In this document: one piece after another, positions 20,583 through 31,263 of the stretch | Numbering within the stretch: the stretch's first letter is position 1 | Layout of the letters: each line of letters begins with the position of its first letter | Assembly (NCBI RefSeq): GCF_028502605.1 | Contig: NC_079233.1 | Span: 3,534,001-3,598,000, forward strand | Direction: 5' to 3' | DNA length: 64,000 nucleotides | Source: Trichoderma breve | Taxonomy: Eukaryota; Ascomycota; Sordariomycetes; Hypocreales; Hypocreaceae | Position numbers and translations under genes: made by a program | The notes under the pieces: model-generated | The model's database searches: none | Told to the model about the DNA's origin: nothing | What the model saw: the letters and a program-made list of their open reading frames with translations, nothing else

Positions 20583-21713
20583 TCACGGAGCAATAATAAC
20601 AGACTGCCCCGGTCCAGCATTCTCCTTCGCAGCCGTAAACGCCTCATCCCACTGCTCAAGCGGAAATTTACCCTCAATCCGAGCCCCAACCTTCTTCCCC
20701 AGCCCCATGATGCCCTTCTCCACCATCTTGATCAGCATTCGGACGTCTTTTCGCTCGTACATGAACTTGCCGTGCAGCTTCAGGTCATTGAACATGATGG
20801 CGCCGTACGGGATGGAAATGTTGCCCGCGATGCCGCCCATCAGACTTACACGGCCAGAATGCGCCAGGGACAGGATTCCGCTCATGATGTGCGTCGACTC
20901 TGCGGCTACGGGGGGTGAAATGTCGAAGAAGACGTCGATTGGGCCGTGCTTTTTGATGGCTTCCGTGTCAGCTGCCACGGATCCTGTGATTTGCACCGTC
21001 TTGACCTTGTCGCTCATTGCTTCGAGCTGCTCCAAGACTTGAGCATTTCTCCCCATAGCGACCACTTTGGCTCCCAGAGCGAGAGCAAGGCTCACAGCCG
21101 CAGTGCCATAAGGTCCCGTCGCAGGACCAATGAGAATAGTCTCTCCAACCTTGAGATCAATATCCCTGAATCCTCCGAAAGGCACGAGAAGACGGTGTAT
21201 ATACGCCAAATCATCAACCGTATATCCCAAACCACCACTCGCAGGATCTCCCAGCAGCCGATCCTCATCCAAAGAATAGCAGCTCTCAAGAGGAATCTTT
21301 GCATACTCCGCATAAGTCGAATCCCTCCACGCATCAGTAGCAAGCTTGACCGTCGCGCTAGAGAACCCATTGTGAATACCCAACAAGTAACTCGCCGAAG
21401 TATCGTCTCGAGCACGCATCATGATGTCCACGAGAACAAGCTGCCCAGGGGTAAAGACGCTGCAATCCGATCCCACGGCAGCGATTCTTCCCACTGCGCT
21501 GCCGCCGGGGATGTACGGCTTGGGATAGGGGTAAGGACGAGTGCCGTCGAGTATGTCGCGGCCGTAGGAGAGGACATTGGCGGCGAGCACGCGGACGACG
21601 ACGTTGCCTGGAGTGACTTGGGGCGTAGGTCGCTGCTCGACTTTTAAGGGGGTATCGAGTGAATGCAGAACAATAGCTCGATGCGTAGAAGGAAGTGAAG
21701 TCTCAGAAGCCAT
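20583..21713 (-). CDS. Medium-chain (alcohol dehydrogenase-like) oxidoreductase
   Basis: Intronless, 376 residues. The N-terminal GroES-like fold includes the PGGSAVGRIAAVG segment at about residue 70, and the C-terminal Rossmann domain has GPATGPYGTAAVSLA-LALGAKV near residues 195-220. It belongs to the zinc-type/quinone-reductase medium-chain dehydrogenase superfamily, NAD(P)-dependent. The cysteine- and histidine-rich structural and catalytic zinc ligands of classical alcohol dehydrogenases are not obvious, so a zinc-free quinone or enoyl reductase type is more likely. It is convergent with the SDR at 19709. The ATG at 21711-21713 is the first in frame. Cytosolic; substrate unknown. Confidence 0.85.
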   Translation of the reverse strand: MASETSLPSTHRAIVLHSLDTPLKVEQRPTPQVTPGNVVVRVLAANVLSYGRDILDGTRPYPYPKPYIPGGSAVGRIAAVGSDCSVFTPGQLVLVDIMMRARDDTSASYLLGIHNGFSSATVKLATDAWRDSTYAEYAKIPLESCYSLDEDRLLGDPASGGLGYTVDDLAYIHRLLVPFGGFRDIDLKVGETILIGPATGPYGTAAVSLALALGAKVVAMGRNAQVLEQLEAMSDKVKTVQITGSVAADTEAIKKHGPIDVFFDISPPVAAESTHIMSGILSLAHSGRVSLMGGIAGNISIPYGAIMFNDLKLHGKFMYERKDVRMLIKMVEKGIMGLGKKVGARIEGKFPLEQWDEAFTAAKENAGPGQSVIIAP

Positions 21714-22313
21714 TGTCGACAGTATAAAAGAATAGGCTGTGTAAGCTGATCCTATAAATTGCTTGTATCCGTGTAAGTGGAAGTCTTGGAGTCTAAATGG
21801 ACGACGATAATGATCTCTTGATGAAAACTAATTTACCCAGTCATCTCCAGAGCCTTTTATATTATTCCCATCTTCACCTCCATATCTCATCCATCTCATA
21901 CCATCTCATCAACACTTCGTCCAACTTCACTTGAGACGGCCGGACTTTGCTAAACCCAGCCTAATTCCGGCATCGTGCAGAGGCGTCCGTAGTCTCCATT
22001 TAGCCCCGCGGGATTCTGGATCTCGCTTCTTACAGATTTTAATCCCCGGCCAGCCTCATTGTCGGTAGATCCATGTCCAGCTTTCCCATTTACGGAAAAG
22101 TGTTTAGTTATTCGTCGCTCTATCTGCCATGAGTCCAAAATAGTCATAACTGTACGAGCCACTCACAGATACTCGTGACGGCGTGGAGACAGCAGAAAAG
22201 TCCGACAAAGTGCGGTTCATCCATTAAATCGCGGCGATAATCATATTCATTACGGTGCTCGTCAATACATGTAGATTCATTAGGCTATAGTACCAACAAC
22301 TAGGAGCAATGGT
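21714..22313. other. Intergenic region with oxidoreductase promoter
   Basis: It holds the promoter of the minus-strand oxidoreductase; a minus-strand TATAAAAGG-like element lies near 21853-21862, about 140 bp upstream of its ATG. The rest is the 3' flank of the beta-mannosidase gene. No further gene seen. Confidence 0.5.
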
Positions 22314-24875
22314 CTAGCTGCGCATTCCTAGATACCTCGTCGAAATCACCGTGCTGTTGGAAGCGCCCGTCACACGCACTGTAACCTCCTCCCCTGGAAC
22401 GAGATCAATCAGGTTATCGTCAAACTTGACCGCTTCGTCTTCGCTCTCTAAAGCGACACCCTTGACTGGCTTGTCTGAACTTAACGTGACCAGGCTGCCG
22501 TCTTCGGAGAGCTTCGCCTGCAAGCTCTCAGGCTGTTGTAAGCGCACATGCTTCAGTGGCTGCGGCCAGTCGACATATCGAGCAAGCAACTTGCCATTCT
22601 GGTACACATATGCAGCAACAACAGTGCGACCCTCTAGGCCGGCATTAGGAGTCTTGACTGGAACATCTATGACCGTCAACTCAGTGGCCTGGTTGCCGGG
22701 CAGTGACTGTGACGATGCAATAGTCTCACTGTAGACTTGCTCGGCGGTCTCCGCATCCCATGCCTTGACAACGCAATCGATCTTGACATCTTCGAGTGTA
22801 AAGTTGGAAGCCCAAATCTCAAGCTTAGTACTGACGTCAATGTCGACTCTTGTATACTTGTTCTTAGGATGGCGGTGTTCCACTCGCTTGATTCCGACCG
22901 TGAAGGGATTAAGCTCTCTCTTCACGGTGTAGTAGGCAAGCTTCGGTCGCAGGTAGTAATCAACGATGGCCCACGAAGTAACAGGCCAGCAGTCGTTCAG
23001 CTGCCACAAGAGAGCTCCACTGGTGTACTCTCGCCCGGGGCCTTTCCACTCGCGACGCCAGAGTCGGAATGCCGATGACAAGCACTCTGCCTGAACCAAC
23101 TGAGTCGCGTAGACATATTGTTCCAGTGGGCTTGTTGTGAATGTAATGTTCTCTGCGAGGTAAAGGGCAATGCGGCGCTCATGTCCGTCTGCCTTGTTGT
23201 GGAAATCCACAATATCCGACTGTGGGTGTCGTTCGGGATCATCTTTACCCTTGGGCAAGAGGGCATCAATGGTTCGAATAGAAGGGAAAGCCTCCATGCC
23301 AAATTCTGAGACAAACCTTCCTCCCAGCTTATCAAAGTCTTGGTATCTTGCTTGGGTTCCATGCCACACGTTCCATTGATGAATGTCTCCCACAGTTGGA
23401 TCCGAAGATGTCTTGCCGCCCCAAGGACTTCCATAGTGGTAGAACGTCTCTGGTACCAGGTCATTGCACACCTCTGAGAGTAGGTGCTCGTAGATGTAAC
23501 GGGCCGGGAAATCTGACTTGAGCCAGCTTTGAGGATCCTTGTCTTCAACCTTGTAGATGAGTCCTTCGCTCTCCTGGAATTGGTAATCTTCGTTATTGCC
23601 AGCGTAAATGACAATACTAGGGTGGTGTCGCATGATTTTGACATTCTCCCTAGCTTCCCTTTCGATGGATTGCAGCATCTCTGGGTTAGTGGGATAGTTT
23701 CCGCAGGCAAACAGAAAGTCAACCCAGACCAGGATACCTTGTTCGTCACAAGCATCAAGCAGATGCTCATCCTCGTAAATACCACCTCCCCAGATACGGA
23801 TCATGGATTGATTGCCTTCGACCATGAGCTTGATCCAGTTCTGGTACTTTTCTTTGGTGATTCGTGGAGTGAAGTTGTCAGCCGGAATCCAGCAGCTGCC
23901 TCCGCAGAATATCGGAGTATTGTTCACTTTGAAAAAGAAGGATGTTCCTGGCTGATCTTTGAGTGGCTTCTGGACCAGTTCCACCTTTCGAAGGCCTATC
24001 TTCTTTGATGCAACGTCCACTTCATCATCACCATCTAGCAGCGTCGCCGTGGCTTTGTACAGCGGCTGCTTTCCATATCTGACGGGATACCACAGCTCCG
24101 GGTTGCTAATGTTGAAAGTAGCCTCAGCAGCCCCTTCTTTTGTGACATCCACCGTTTCGCTTAGAGCGGTGTCGTTCAGTGACAAGTTAAACCGCACCTT
24201 GGACGCCTTTCCCTCAGTTGTCGCGTGGAGCACAACTTTGGCGCTGTCCAGAGAGTTATCCACCGTGACGGTTGCATATAAATCAGCCACACGAGATTCG
24301 TAGATCTCGAGGTTGATGGGCTTCCAGGGCCCGCACGTCAACAGCGTTGGACCCCAATCCCAACCCCAGTGATACTGCGCTTTCCGGACTCCCAGTCTGG
24401 AGTAATCTCCATTCCAGGTGCCCCATTTGTGACTGGGAATCTTCTCAACTCTCTCCCATCCTCTCAAATATGCGCTATCAAAGGTGATGACGAGTTGGTT
24501 GTCTGTCTCGTTGAGAAGTGCAGTGACGTCCACCCGCTCAGGGATAAACATGTTGTCAGTTTCGAGAATCTTTTTGTCGTTGAGAAGCACCTCGGCAAAG
24601 GTATCCAACCCATCAAAGGCGAGGATGGCTTTTTCATTGCTGGCAATCTTGGGAGTCTTGAACGAGGTGCGGTACTGCCAAGCCCTCACCTCTCCCACCC
24701 ATTGCACATCCAATTCATTTTTTCCGATGAATGGATCGGGAATGAGTTTGTGATGCAAGAGATCGAGATGGACATTTGTAGGGAACTGGGAAACAGGCAG
24801 AAACGAAGCTTCCTCTACATCTGTTCGTCCAAACTGCCAGCCCTCATTGATGGGGATGATGGTTCGGGGCGCCAT
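22314..24875 (-). CDS. Beta-mannosidase, glycoside hydrolase family 2
   Basis: Intronless, 853 residues. It hydrolyses terminal beta-D-mannose from manno-oligosaccharides. The sugar-binding and jelly-roll part is N-terminal (NEGWQFGR at the start, VQWVGEVRAWQYRTSF near 60). The TIM-barrel domain carries the general acid/base Glu in YAGNNEDYQ (E429) and the nucleophile Glu in VSEFGMEAF (E524). WGGGIYED and ACDEQGILVWVDF are typical GH2 beta-mannosidase motifs. The start is the ATG at 24873-24875. The frame stays open upstream to a TTG at 25028 and would give a hydrophobic leader, but no ATG lies there. With no signal peptide, this is probably the intracellular beta-mannosidase type that finishes mannan breakdown in the cytosol. 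Confidence 0.93.
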   Translation of the reverse strand: MAPRTIIPINEGWQFGRTDVEEASFLPVSQFPTNVHLDLLHHKLIPDPFIGKNELDVQWVGEVRAWQYRTSFKTPKIASNEKAILAFDGLDTFAEVLLNDKKILETDNMFIPERVDVTALLNETDNQLVITFDSAYLRGWERVEKIPSHKWGTWNGDYSRLGVRKAQYHWGWDWGPTLLTCGPWKPINLEIYESRVADLYATVTVDNSLDSAKVVLHATTEGKASKVRFNLSLNDTALSETVDVTKEGAAEATFNISNPELWYPVRYGKQPLYKATATLLDGDDEVDVASKKIGLRKVELVQKPLKDQPGTSFFFKVNNTPIFCGGSCWIPADNFTPRITKEKYQNWIKLMVEGNQSMIRIWGGGIYEDEHLLDACDEQGILVWVDFLFACGNYPTNPEMLQSIEREARENVKIMRHHPSIVIYAGNNEDYQFQESEGLIYKVEDKDPQSWLKSDFPARYIYEHLLSEVCNDLVPETFYHYGSPWGGKTSSDPTVGDIHQWNVWHGTQARYQDFDKLGGRFVSEFGMEAFPSIRTIDALLPKGKDDPERHPQSDIVDFHNKADGHERRIALYLAENITFTTSPLEQYVYATQLVQAECLSSAFRLWRREWKGPGREYTSGALLWQLNDCWPVTSWAIVDYYLRPKLAYYTVKRELNPFTVGIKRVEHRHPKNKYTRVDIDVSTKLEIWASNFTLEDVKIDCVVKAWDAETAEQVYSETIASSQSLPGNQATELTVIDVPVKTPNAGLEGRTVVAAYVYQNGKLLARYVDWPQPLKHVRLQQPESLQAKLSEDGSLVTLSSDKPVKGVALESEDEAVKFDDNLIDLVPGEEVTVRVTGASNSTVISTRYLGMRS

Positions 24876-25814
24876 TGCGGGGGAGTTGGGCAGCAAAGTC
24901 AGCTGATGGCAGTAACTCAAACTCGACTCTGCAACGACGGAAAAGTCGTCAAATTTGAGAAAAGAAAATAATTTGAAGAAGAAAAGGAATGAAGAGAAAA
25001 GAAAAAGGAAATTCGTTGTAAGTAACAAGAGTCAATCGATACTTTATACTTGGTCTCCAGACTTATAGACACTCCGTCGCGGAACGTCGCTCTCCGCACC
25101 TTGAAGGGGCAAGGCGGGGGTTGTTGGGGCGATGCAAATGGATGCAGAAGGATGGACGATTATTCGGAACATGCGAACTGCTGCAGGCAATTAATCACAT
25201 ATTAACACGCTCCAGGGCTAACTACTGCGCTGTACTCCATCCGGCATAAGATTGCTGCAGAGTGACTCCGATTATGTGTCCAGTGATACCCGATGAGCGT
25301 CTTGTATGTATGTACCTTATATATGATGCACAGTTGGGCACTGACAATACAATACAACACAACACAATACATCATAAGCAGAAGCAAAGTACAGCAACGG
25401 CTATATTCGCAAAGAAATCAAGCAATTATTTCACCTTTTCAGTAACGATACTAGACAATAAGAAAAGAGCTCAAGGAAATTTGACAGAGTACAAGTAAAA
25501 ATGAAGAAGCAACAGAAAAAAAAAAGCAAGAGAATAGTCGGGGCCAACTCAAGAGGCCGGCTTCAAAACTTCTATACTGCTCCCCAAACGCCAATATTGC
25601 TTGCTGTCATTGGATCTCTCAAAGCTCATTTCTGCATAACAAAATAAAAAAAAAAAAACAACAGGGCTGGTTATGCGTATTATCCTTCAGCGGTTTCCTC
25701 CCATTTTGTCGTGCGCGCATATAGAACTGGACATGGCTGAGCTTATAAAGTGTGAAAAGGAACGAAGAAAAGAAAAGAAGCAAACAAAAAGGTCGCAAGT
25801 CATGGGCATCTTCA
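24876..25814. other. Intergenic region, beta-mannosidase promoter and Rab 3' flank
   Basis: On the minus strand, 24900-25030 is a long pyrimidine-rich leader, typical of fungal 5' untranslated regions. Around 25330-25520 and 25750-25800 there are A-rich stretches, the latter next to the 3' end of the GTPase gene. No gene supported. Confidence 0.5.
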
Positions 25815-26891
25815 TCAACAGCATCCTCGGTTCCTCCGACGGCTGCTCAGCGTAAAGACTTCTTCCCATTCCCGCAGATTCCAGTTCTGGGTTCGGCCTT
25901 TTCCTCTTCTGCGCCTCCGTGGGCCGCTGAGGCTCTCGTCCAACGTGCCACCGGTGATGGAGCTTTTAATGCTGCCTCCATCGCTGGCCGTGTTCCATCC
26001 ACCACCGTCTCCGTATTGAATGCCGCTCATCGGGTCGTCTGGATCAATTTCGCCCAGCTCAATCTTGGTCAAGATCATCCTGGCCAGTCGGTTGAAAATC
26101 TCATCCACGCCTTCGCCATTAAGCGCGCTTGCTTCCGTCACGACGGGAATGCCCACGGTGCTAGCCCACCGGCTCGCCTCCGCAGATGATATCTCACGAC
26201 CCTCTGGCGCCTCCGTAGCTCTCTGTTGCGTGCCGGCTCCAATGGAGCCGGCATGGTCCTTGTAGGAAGATGAAGCCCCGCCGTTGACGCCTGCCGTCAT
26301 AGTCGCTACAGAGCCCACGCTGCTGGGAGTCGGAGGAGGCAAGCTTGTATCAATGAGGTTCTCAGAAGCCAAGTCCAACTTGTTTCCCACCAGCATGACG
26401 CTCAGATGAGGAGACGCTAGCGCCCGCGCATCGTTAAGAAACGGTTGTAGCCCTCGGAAGGATAAGTGCGATGCGATGTCGTAAACCAAGATTGCGCCGG
26501 CCGCTCCTCGATAGTACGACCTCGAAACCGATCGAAACCGCTCGGTGCCTGCTGTATCCCATAGCTATCAAGAGAAAAAATTGATTGTATCAGCACATGT
26601 TCGGGCCCCTGCAATAGATGACGGGGGGTTGGTATACTTGGAGTTTTATCCGCTTTCGTCTCGCCCCGCTCCCGACTTTGATGATTTTCGTTGCAAACTC
26701 GACGCCGATGGTCTGTGACGACAGTACTCGCCATTCGTTCTTGACAAATCGATGAAGCAGACATGACCTGTGTGCAGCGAATCTCGTTGTTAGCTATCGT
26801 CAACCTGCAGAAACTGCGGCGTCTGTGGTGCCACTTACTTCCCCGAGCCACTGGGTCCCAGCAATATAATCTTGGCCAAGTAGTCATACAT
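25815..26891 (-). CDS. Rab4-like small GTPase with a long internal insert
   Basis: Model on the minus strand: exons 26891-26839, 26767-26638, 26564-25815; 310 residues. The P-loop GPSGSGKS spans residues 12-19. The switch I/effector part has TIGVEFATKII, switch II WDTAGTERFR, then NKLD at 122-125 and the SAL guanine motif at 207. The C-terminus ends in Cys-Cys for geranylgeranylation. The GVEF-KII and YYRGAAGAILVYDI signatures place it in the Rab4/Rab14 group (Ypt4-like in fission yeast), which acts in endosomal recycling. It is about 100 residues longer than usual Rabs. Roughly 50 extra Ser/Gly/Thr-rich residues sit between NKxD and SAL, and the C-terminal tail is long and basic. The first exon encodes only 17 residues, so a start further right would lose the P-loop. 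Confidence 0.9.
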
Positions 26892-27851
26892 GCTTCCGAG
26901 TTCCTATTCCAGTGTTGTCTCAGTACAGCTCGTCATACCAGCCTCGTCCTGGGCTCCGTCTTGAGCTTCCTCACCTGTTCGGGGCGGGCTGTTCCAGTGC
27001 TGGATTCGCTCGCCCCGGACGACCGCCTGGGTCTCATCATGGGGCGCAAGTCTCGACGGGCGAATGCAAGTTATAAAAGAAGGGCGGAAGTATCGTCACT
27101 GTCCTTGTCGATGATGCAGCGGTAGAGGCCCGAGGGTGCCGGGTGTCGTCAGAGTGAAACACAGAGATAAGAAAAGATATCGTTGCGAGATTCTGGATGT
27201 GTGATGTCGCTTCGGGTCACCAAAGTGGCTTGGTATGCAGGGATGGTGTCACTGTGCTTTCAGCGCACGGGCCCTCTGAATGGCCGCACCCGTAGTGCGA
27301 AGACGGCGCCAACCCCCACTGAACCTGAGCCTGAATGAACTGAACCGCCCACTGCCTATCGCTGGCCGCAGCCCAATGACTAAGCTACCGCTGGGCATGA
27401 ATACCTATGAACCTGAATGGAGTCGAACCCACTCCGGGACCGTCATGTGGCTCATATACGGTGTACAACATCAAATGACTTGTGATTCTTGCAAAGGACA
27501 AGTTGGGCTAGAAAAAGTGATTGATGAGATTATCGTTTGAGAGCCTCAGGCCAACTTTCTGAATTATTCCCATTGCTGCTATATCTTGGGAATCGTTAAA
27601 AGGTGTAGCACTGTAGACTACAATCTAACTCGACGCTGTTAGTGCTGAGGAGCACCTGAAAATGGCAATTGAACTGGAGCTTCGAGCCTCGGCACAGCGT
27701 ATTGGTTTCACAAATACGGTCGCCCTGGATGACTAGCAATATGACATATTATTCACAGATGTAAACATCTCGCATCGCATCTTACTTTCTCTCTCCTTTA
27801 TAACGAGACACCATTGATATCAGTTCAATTCATCTACAATCCATCACCGCC
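26892..27851. other. Intergenic region between divergent Rab and SDR genes
   Basis: It contains the promoters of the divergent Rab-like GTPase (minus) and SDR (plus). A TTTATAA element lies near 27796. The plus-strand frame 27280-27540 has no recognisable domain. Confidence 0.5.
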
Positions 27852-28754
27852 ATGAAGATCCAAGACCGCACCTTCATCATCTCTGGCGGCGCATCCGGCC
27901 TCGGCAAGAGCTCCGCCATCGAAATCATCAAGGCTGGCGGCTATGTCTCTGTCCTCGACTTGTCCGACGAAGAAGACGGCCAGCAGTTGGAAAAGGAGCT
28001 GGGCCCGTCCGCAAAGTTCTTCCACTGCAATGTGACTGAGACCGAGAGCATCGCAAAGGCCATCCAGGGCACCGTGGACTGGGTGAAGCAGACAGGAAAG
28101 CCTTTGGGCGGTGTCATCCCAGGAGCAGGCATTGGCCTTCCAGCAGCTGTAGGATTTTATATTGTCACATACCATGAATCGGCTATTTTGCTAAAGAAGA
28201 CGCAGATCCTTAACCGCAAGGGCCAGGCTCTGAACATGGACGACGTCGACTTTGTCCTGAGCGTCAACTTTAGAGGCGTGATTGACCTCGTCCGACAAGC
28301 CGCAGTCCATATCGCCAAGGTCGATCCCGAGGGCCCTGACGGAGAGCGCGGCGTCGTCATCTTGGTCAGCAGCTCGAGTGCCTTCGATGGTCAGTACGGC
28401 CAGGTTGCCTATGCGGCTACCAAAGGAGCCGTCGCATCAATGGCGTTGCCCATGTCTCGCGATCTGGCGAGCTGGGGCATCCGCGTCGTTGCCATCGCCC
28501 CCAGCCTATTCAACACGAATTTGACGGCTGGCATGAGCGACAGAGTTCGGAAAGCCATAGAAGACACGTTTGTGTTTCCGAACCGAGCCGGCAATCCGCC
28601 CGACTTTTCCATTTTGGTGAGTGCATCAATGTTTAGGTTAAACTTTGGCAGAGATTAACGTGCATCCGCGTAGGTCAAGCACATTATTGAGAATCCCATG
28701 TTGAACGGAACCGTCATTCGATTGGATGGAGCGTCGAGACTGAGCAAATTGTAA
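27852..28754 (+). CDS. Short-chain dehydrogenase, 3-hydroxyacyl-CoA dehydrogenase type 2-like
   Basis: Model: exons 27852-28148, 28206-28616, 28674-28754; 262 residues. It is a classical SDR. The cofactor loop SGGASGLGKS is at residues 11-20, and an Asp at the end of the second beta strand (VSVLDLSD) points to NAD preference. The catalytic Ser is in VSSSSAFDGQ and YxxxK is in VAYAATKGA. The family NAG motif is replaced by GAG (PGAGIG). Both introns are 57 bp. The first has no in-frame stop, so retention would insert 19 residues between AGIGLPAA and ILNRKG. The second, if retained, would end the protein at 28658 and lose the conserved C-terminus (ENPMLNGTVIRLDG). The resemblance is to fungal homologues of HSD17B10, which oxidises short-chain 3-hydroxyacyl-CoA; the exact substrate is not certain. 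Confidence 0.87.
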
Positions 28755-29256
28755 ATATTTGTGGTCAACATTTGATGTATGGGGTTTTGTGATTCTGCCC
28801 ATCTGAGCCGATAGGTTGCCAGTGAAGGTGGTGTAATTATTACATGTACACGTATTCTGTAATATCAATGCAGTATAAACATAATGAACAAAGCATTTTA
28901 ATTCATTACGTTTACCAGATATTCGTGTGCAAATGAATACATATAAATGCTACACTATCTACATCTATATAGGGGCTCCTTTCGTCAATCTCCATGCTCG
29001 TGTGCTCACATGAGCCCACCCCACCATGATAGTGATTGATGTGATTGCGCGCCACACACGCTTAACATTCCATTTTCATTTTCTCATCGAAACATCTAAC
29101 CAACCCTCCTCTTATCTCAACAAGCCAGTTTGCATGTGCTTTTACCAACTATTATTCTCGATTGCATGATATAGATGACTTTCTAACATCTCTCAATATG
29201 ACGCAAATCATCTCCCAATAATCAGCGCCTCGACGCCTTGGCTATCCGTAGCCCCC
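28755..29256. other. Intergenic region
   Basis: AT-rich 3' flank of the SDR gene, then C/T-rich sequence up to 29256. No gene or repeat seen. Confidence 0.5.
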
Positions 29257-29805
29257 ATGGGCTTCACTCTTCTCATCTGGACAATCATGCAGAGTGAATG
29301 GATGGCAGCCACAACAAACGCCAGACTCCATGGCTACAAGCCGTCGCAAATATTTCGATGGCATCTCATTCTGAGCCTCGTCTTTCAACATGTCCGCCTC
29401 TGCGCCATCATGAAACCAAAAGAGGCTCACGATAGAATCCTTATTCGCTTACAACAAGAATATTACCCCCTGCGCCAAACCCCGACACTGTGCTGTCTAG
29501 GAATCCAGGCTTTAGTCCTGGTCCGATATTTCTGGCTAGCTGCAAAGATGCTCTTCCTGGAGCTATATCTGCTGGATCTAGCCTTCTGGAAAATTCATCG
29601 CTATGCTCGGTGTAGGAACATTCTACCCCAATACACGAGGATTTTCTCTCCTGGATTTCACAGACTCGCCGTCTTAGCACCGCTCCCACCCTCCAGGTTT
29701 CGCTACTTGATGGCGAGAATTGTCGCGAGCATTTGGTATTGGTGGGCGAGCTTCCTCGGCGTTCCGCTGATGGCATGGATTATGTTCAACGCAGCCAAAT
29801 CATAA
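29257..29805 (+). CDS. Hypothetical small membrane protein
   Basis: An open frame of 182 residues beginning with ATG. I do not recognise the family. It has a hydrophobic segment at the N-terminus (residues 2-12), a broad hydrophobic region around 75-105 (CLGIQALVLVRYFWLAAK and following) and another near the C-terminus (about 153-178), with Trp/Tyr-rich, positively charged loops. This pattern suggests two or three membrane spans. It could be a single-exon gene or the largest exon of a longer one. A C/T-rich leader precedes it and the stop is followed by AT-rich sequence, which mildly supports a real gene. Confidence 0.35.
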   Translation: MGFTLLIWTIMQSEWMAATTNARLHGYKPSQIFRWHLILSLVFQHVRLCAIMKPKEAHDRILIRLQQEYYPLRQTPTLCCLGIQALVLVRYFWLAAKMLFLELYLLDLAFWKIHRYARCRNILPQYTRIFSPGFHRLAVLAPLPPSRFRYLMARIVASIWYWWASFLGVPLMAWIMFNAAKS

Positions 29806-30116
29806 CACAATATAGGCTGTTCAAAAGTAAATACAGCCCAAACATGTTCTCATAATCATTTGCACACGAAGTATTTGCCGTCGAAGAAGCCGACTTCTTT
29901 TATCAGATGCGGAGAGACAGTACTAGCGTGAGGTCGGGAACTGTACGCGGATATAACGCTTACAAACCGGAAGGGTAAATGCAATGCAAAAGGCTGTATA
30001 TGCAATGGTCTACTCCACTAACAGACAAAGCGATGTCGCAATCATATTTACAATCTTGCCAATCATTCGATCCTCTCTGATCTCTTAATCAAAATATCAG
30101 TTCAAATTTGCCCATC
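29806..30116. other. Promoter region of the 2-hydroxyacid dehydrogenase
   Basis: A 311-bp spacer before the ATG at 30117. No clear TATA box; nothing else seen. Confidence 0.45.
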
Positions 30117-31263
30117 ATGGCTGCCAAGCGACTCAAGATTGCCGTCTTAGACGACTACCAACATGCATCTGAGAAGCACTTTGCAAAGTTCAAGGATCAA
30201 CATGAGATTGCTTACTTTCCAGACACTTTGCTACCATACAACGGCCCAGACACCCCGCAGTCGGTCAAGGATGAGTTGGTTAAGAGGCTTGAGCCCTTTA
30301 ATGTCATAAGTATGTATAGCCTCATACGCGTTGATATTGAGAGGCAATGAGACATGGACTAAATGTGCCAATAAAGGTACTGTAAGAGAGCGGACGCCAT
30401 TCCCTGCAGAACTGGTGAATCGACTGCCCAATCTGCAGCTTCTCATGACACAAGCTCGCCGCAACTTGTCATTGGATCTCGATGCATTCAAAGCGCGGGG
30501 CATCCCCGTCGCCACGGCAATTCACGTTCATGCCACTGGGGAGAATGCCGTCGAGAGTACCGTTGAGCATATCGTGACCACGATCCTAGCACTCGCAAGG
30601 AACATTGCCGCAGACGACGCTGCAATGAAAGCGGGCCTGTGGCAGACCGGCCTTTGCACTTCCCTGTCCGGAAAGACTCTGGGTATCATCGGGCTTGGCC
30701 GTCTGGGCGGTGCCGCAGCTCGCATCCTTCACGTTGGTTTCGGCATGAAGGTCATAGCCTGGAGCCAGAACCTCACTCAGGAGGCTGCCGATGAGCAAGC
30801 CAAGCACTTCAACTTGCCTGTCACAACCTCCACCGGAGAAAAGACTTTCAAGGCCGTCAGCCGCGAGGAGCTCTTCAGAACCTCTGATGTAGTTAGTCTG
30901 AACTATGTGCTCTCGGACCGCACCCGAGGATTCATTACATCCAAGGACTTTGACATGATGAAGCCATCGGCCTTCTTCCACAACACGTCGAGAGGCCCGC
31001 TCGTCAACGAACAGGACCTACTCAACACCCTCAAGGCCGGCAAGATTCGCGGCGCCGCGCTCGATGTCTTTTGGCAGGAGCCTCTTCCTGTGGACAGCGA
31101 GTGGAGGAGCTCTGAATGGGGTAAGAATGGTCGGAGTCACTTGTTAGTCACGCCGCATACTGGCTACGTTGAAGAGACGGCCATCAACGGCTTCTATGAG
31201 CAGGCGACTAGGGATTTGCAAACCTGGATTGACGGCAAGGAGCTGCCCCTGAGGCTTGTATGA
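30117..31263 (+). CDS. D-isomer-specific 2-hydroxyacid dehydrogenase
   Basis: Model: exon 30117-30309, intron 30310-30376, exon 30377-31263; 359 residues. The start is the ATG giving MAAKRLKIAVLDDYQH. The in-frame TTG at 30108 is not a usual start. The enzyme reduces a 2-oxoacid to the D-2-hydroxyacid (or the reverse) with NAD(P)H. The nucleotide-binding loop is IIGLGRLGGAAARI. The catalytic triad is visible: Arg in HNTSRGPLVNE, Glu in ALDVFWQEPLP and His in VTPHTGYVEE. The N-terminal substrate domain is shorter and more divergent than the cofactor domain, as is normal for the family. Cytosolic; which 2-oxoacid is used cannot be read from sequence. Confidence 0.92.

Noticed and set aside
24876..25028. 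Hydrophobic N-terminal extension of the beta-mannosidase that looks like a signal peptide
   Set aside because: The frame is open but begins with TTG and has no ATG; the stretch is a pyrimidine-rich leader whose translation is hydrophobic by composition. The first ATG is at 24875.
27412..27450. tRNA-like GAGTCGAACCCACTCC box
   Set aside because: The T-loop word occurs on the minus strand, but the required 5-bp T stem around TTCGA does not pair and no acceptor or anticodon arms could be fitted.
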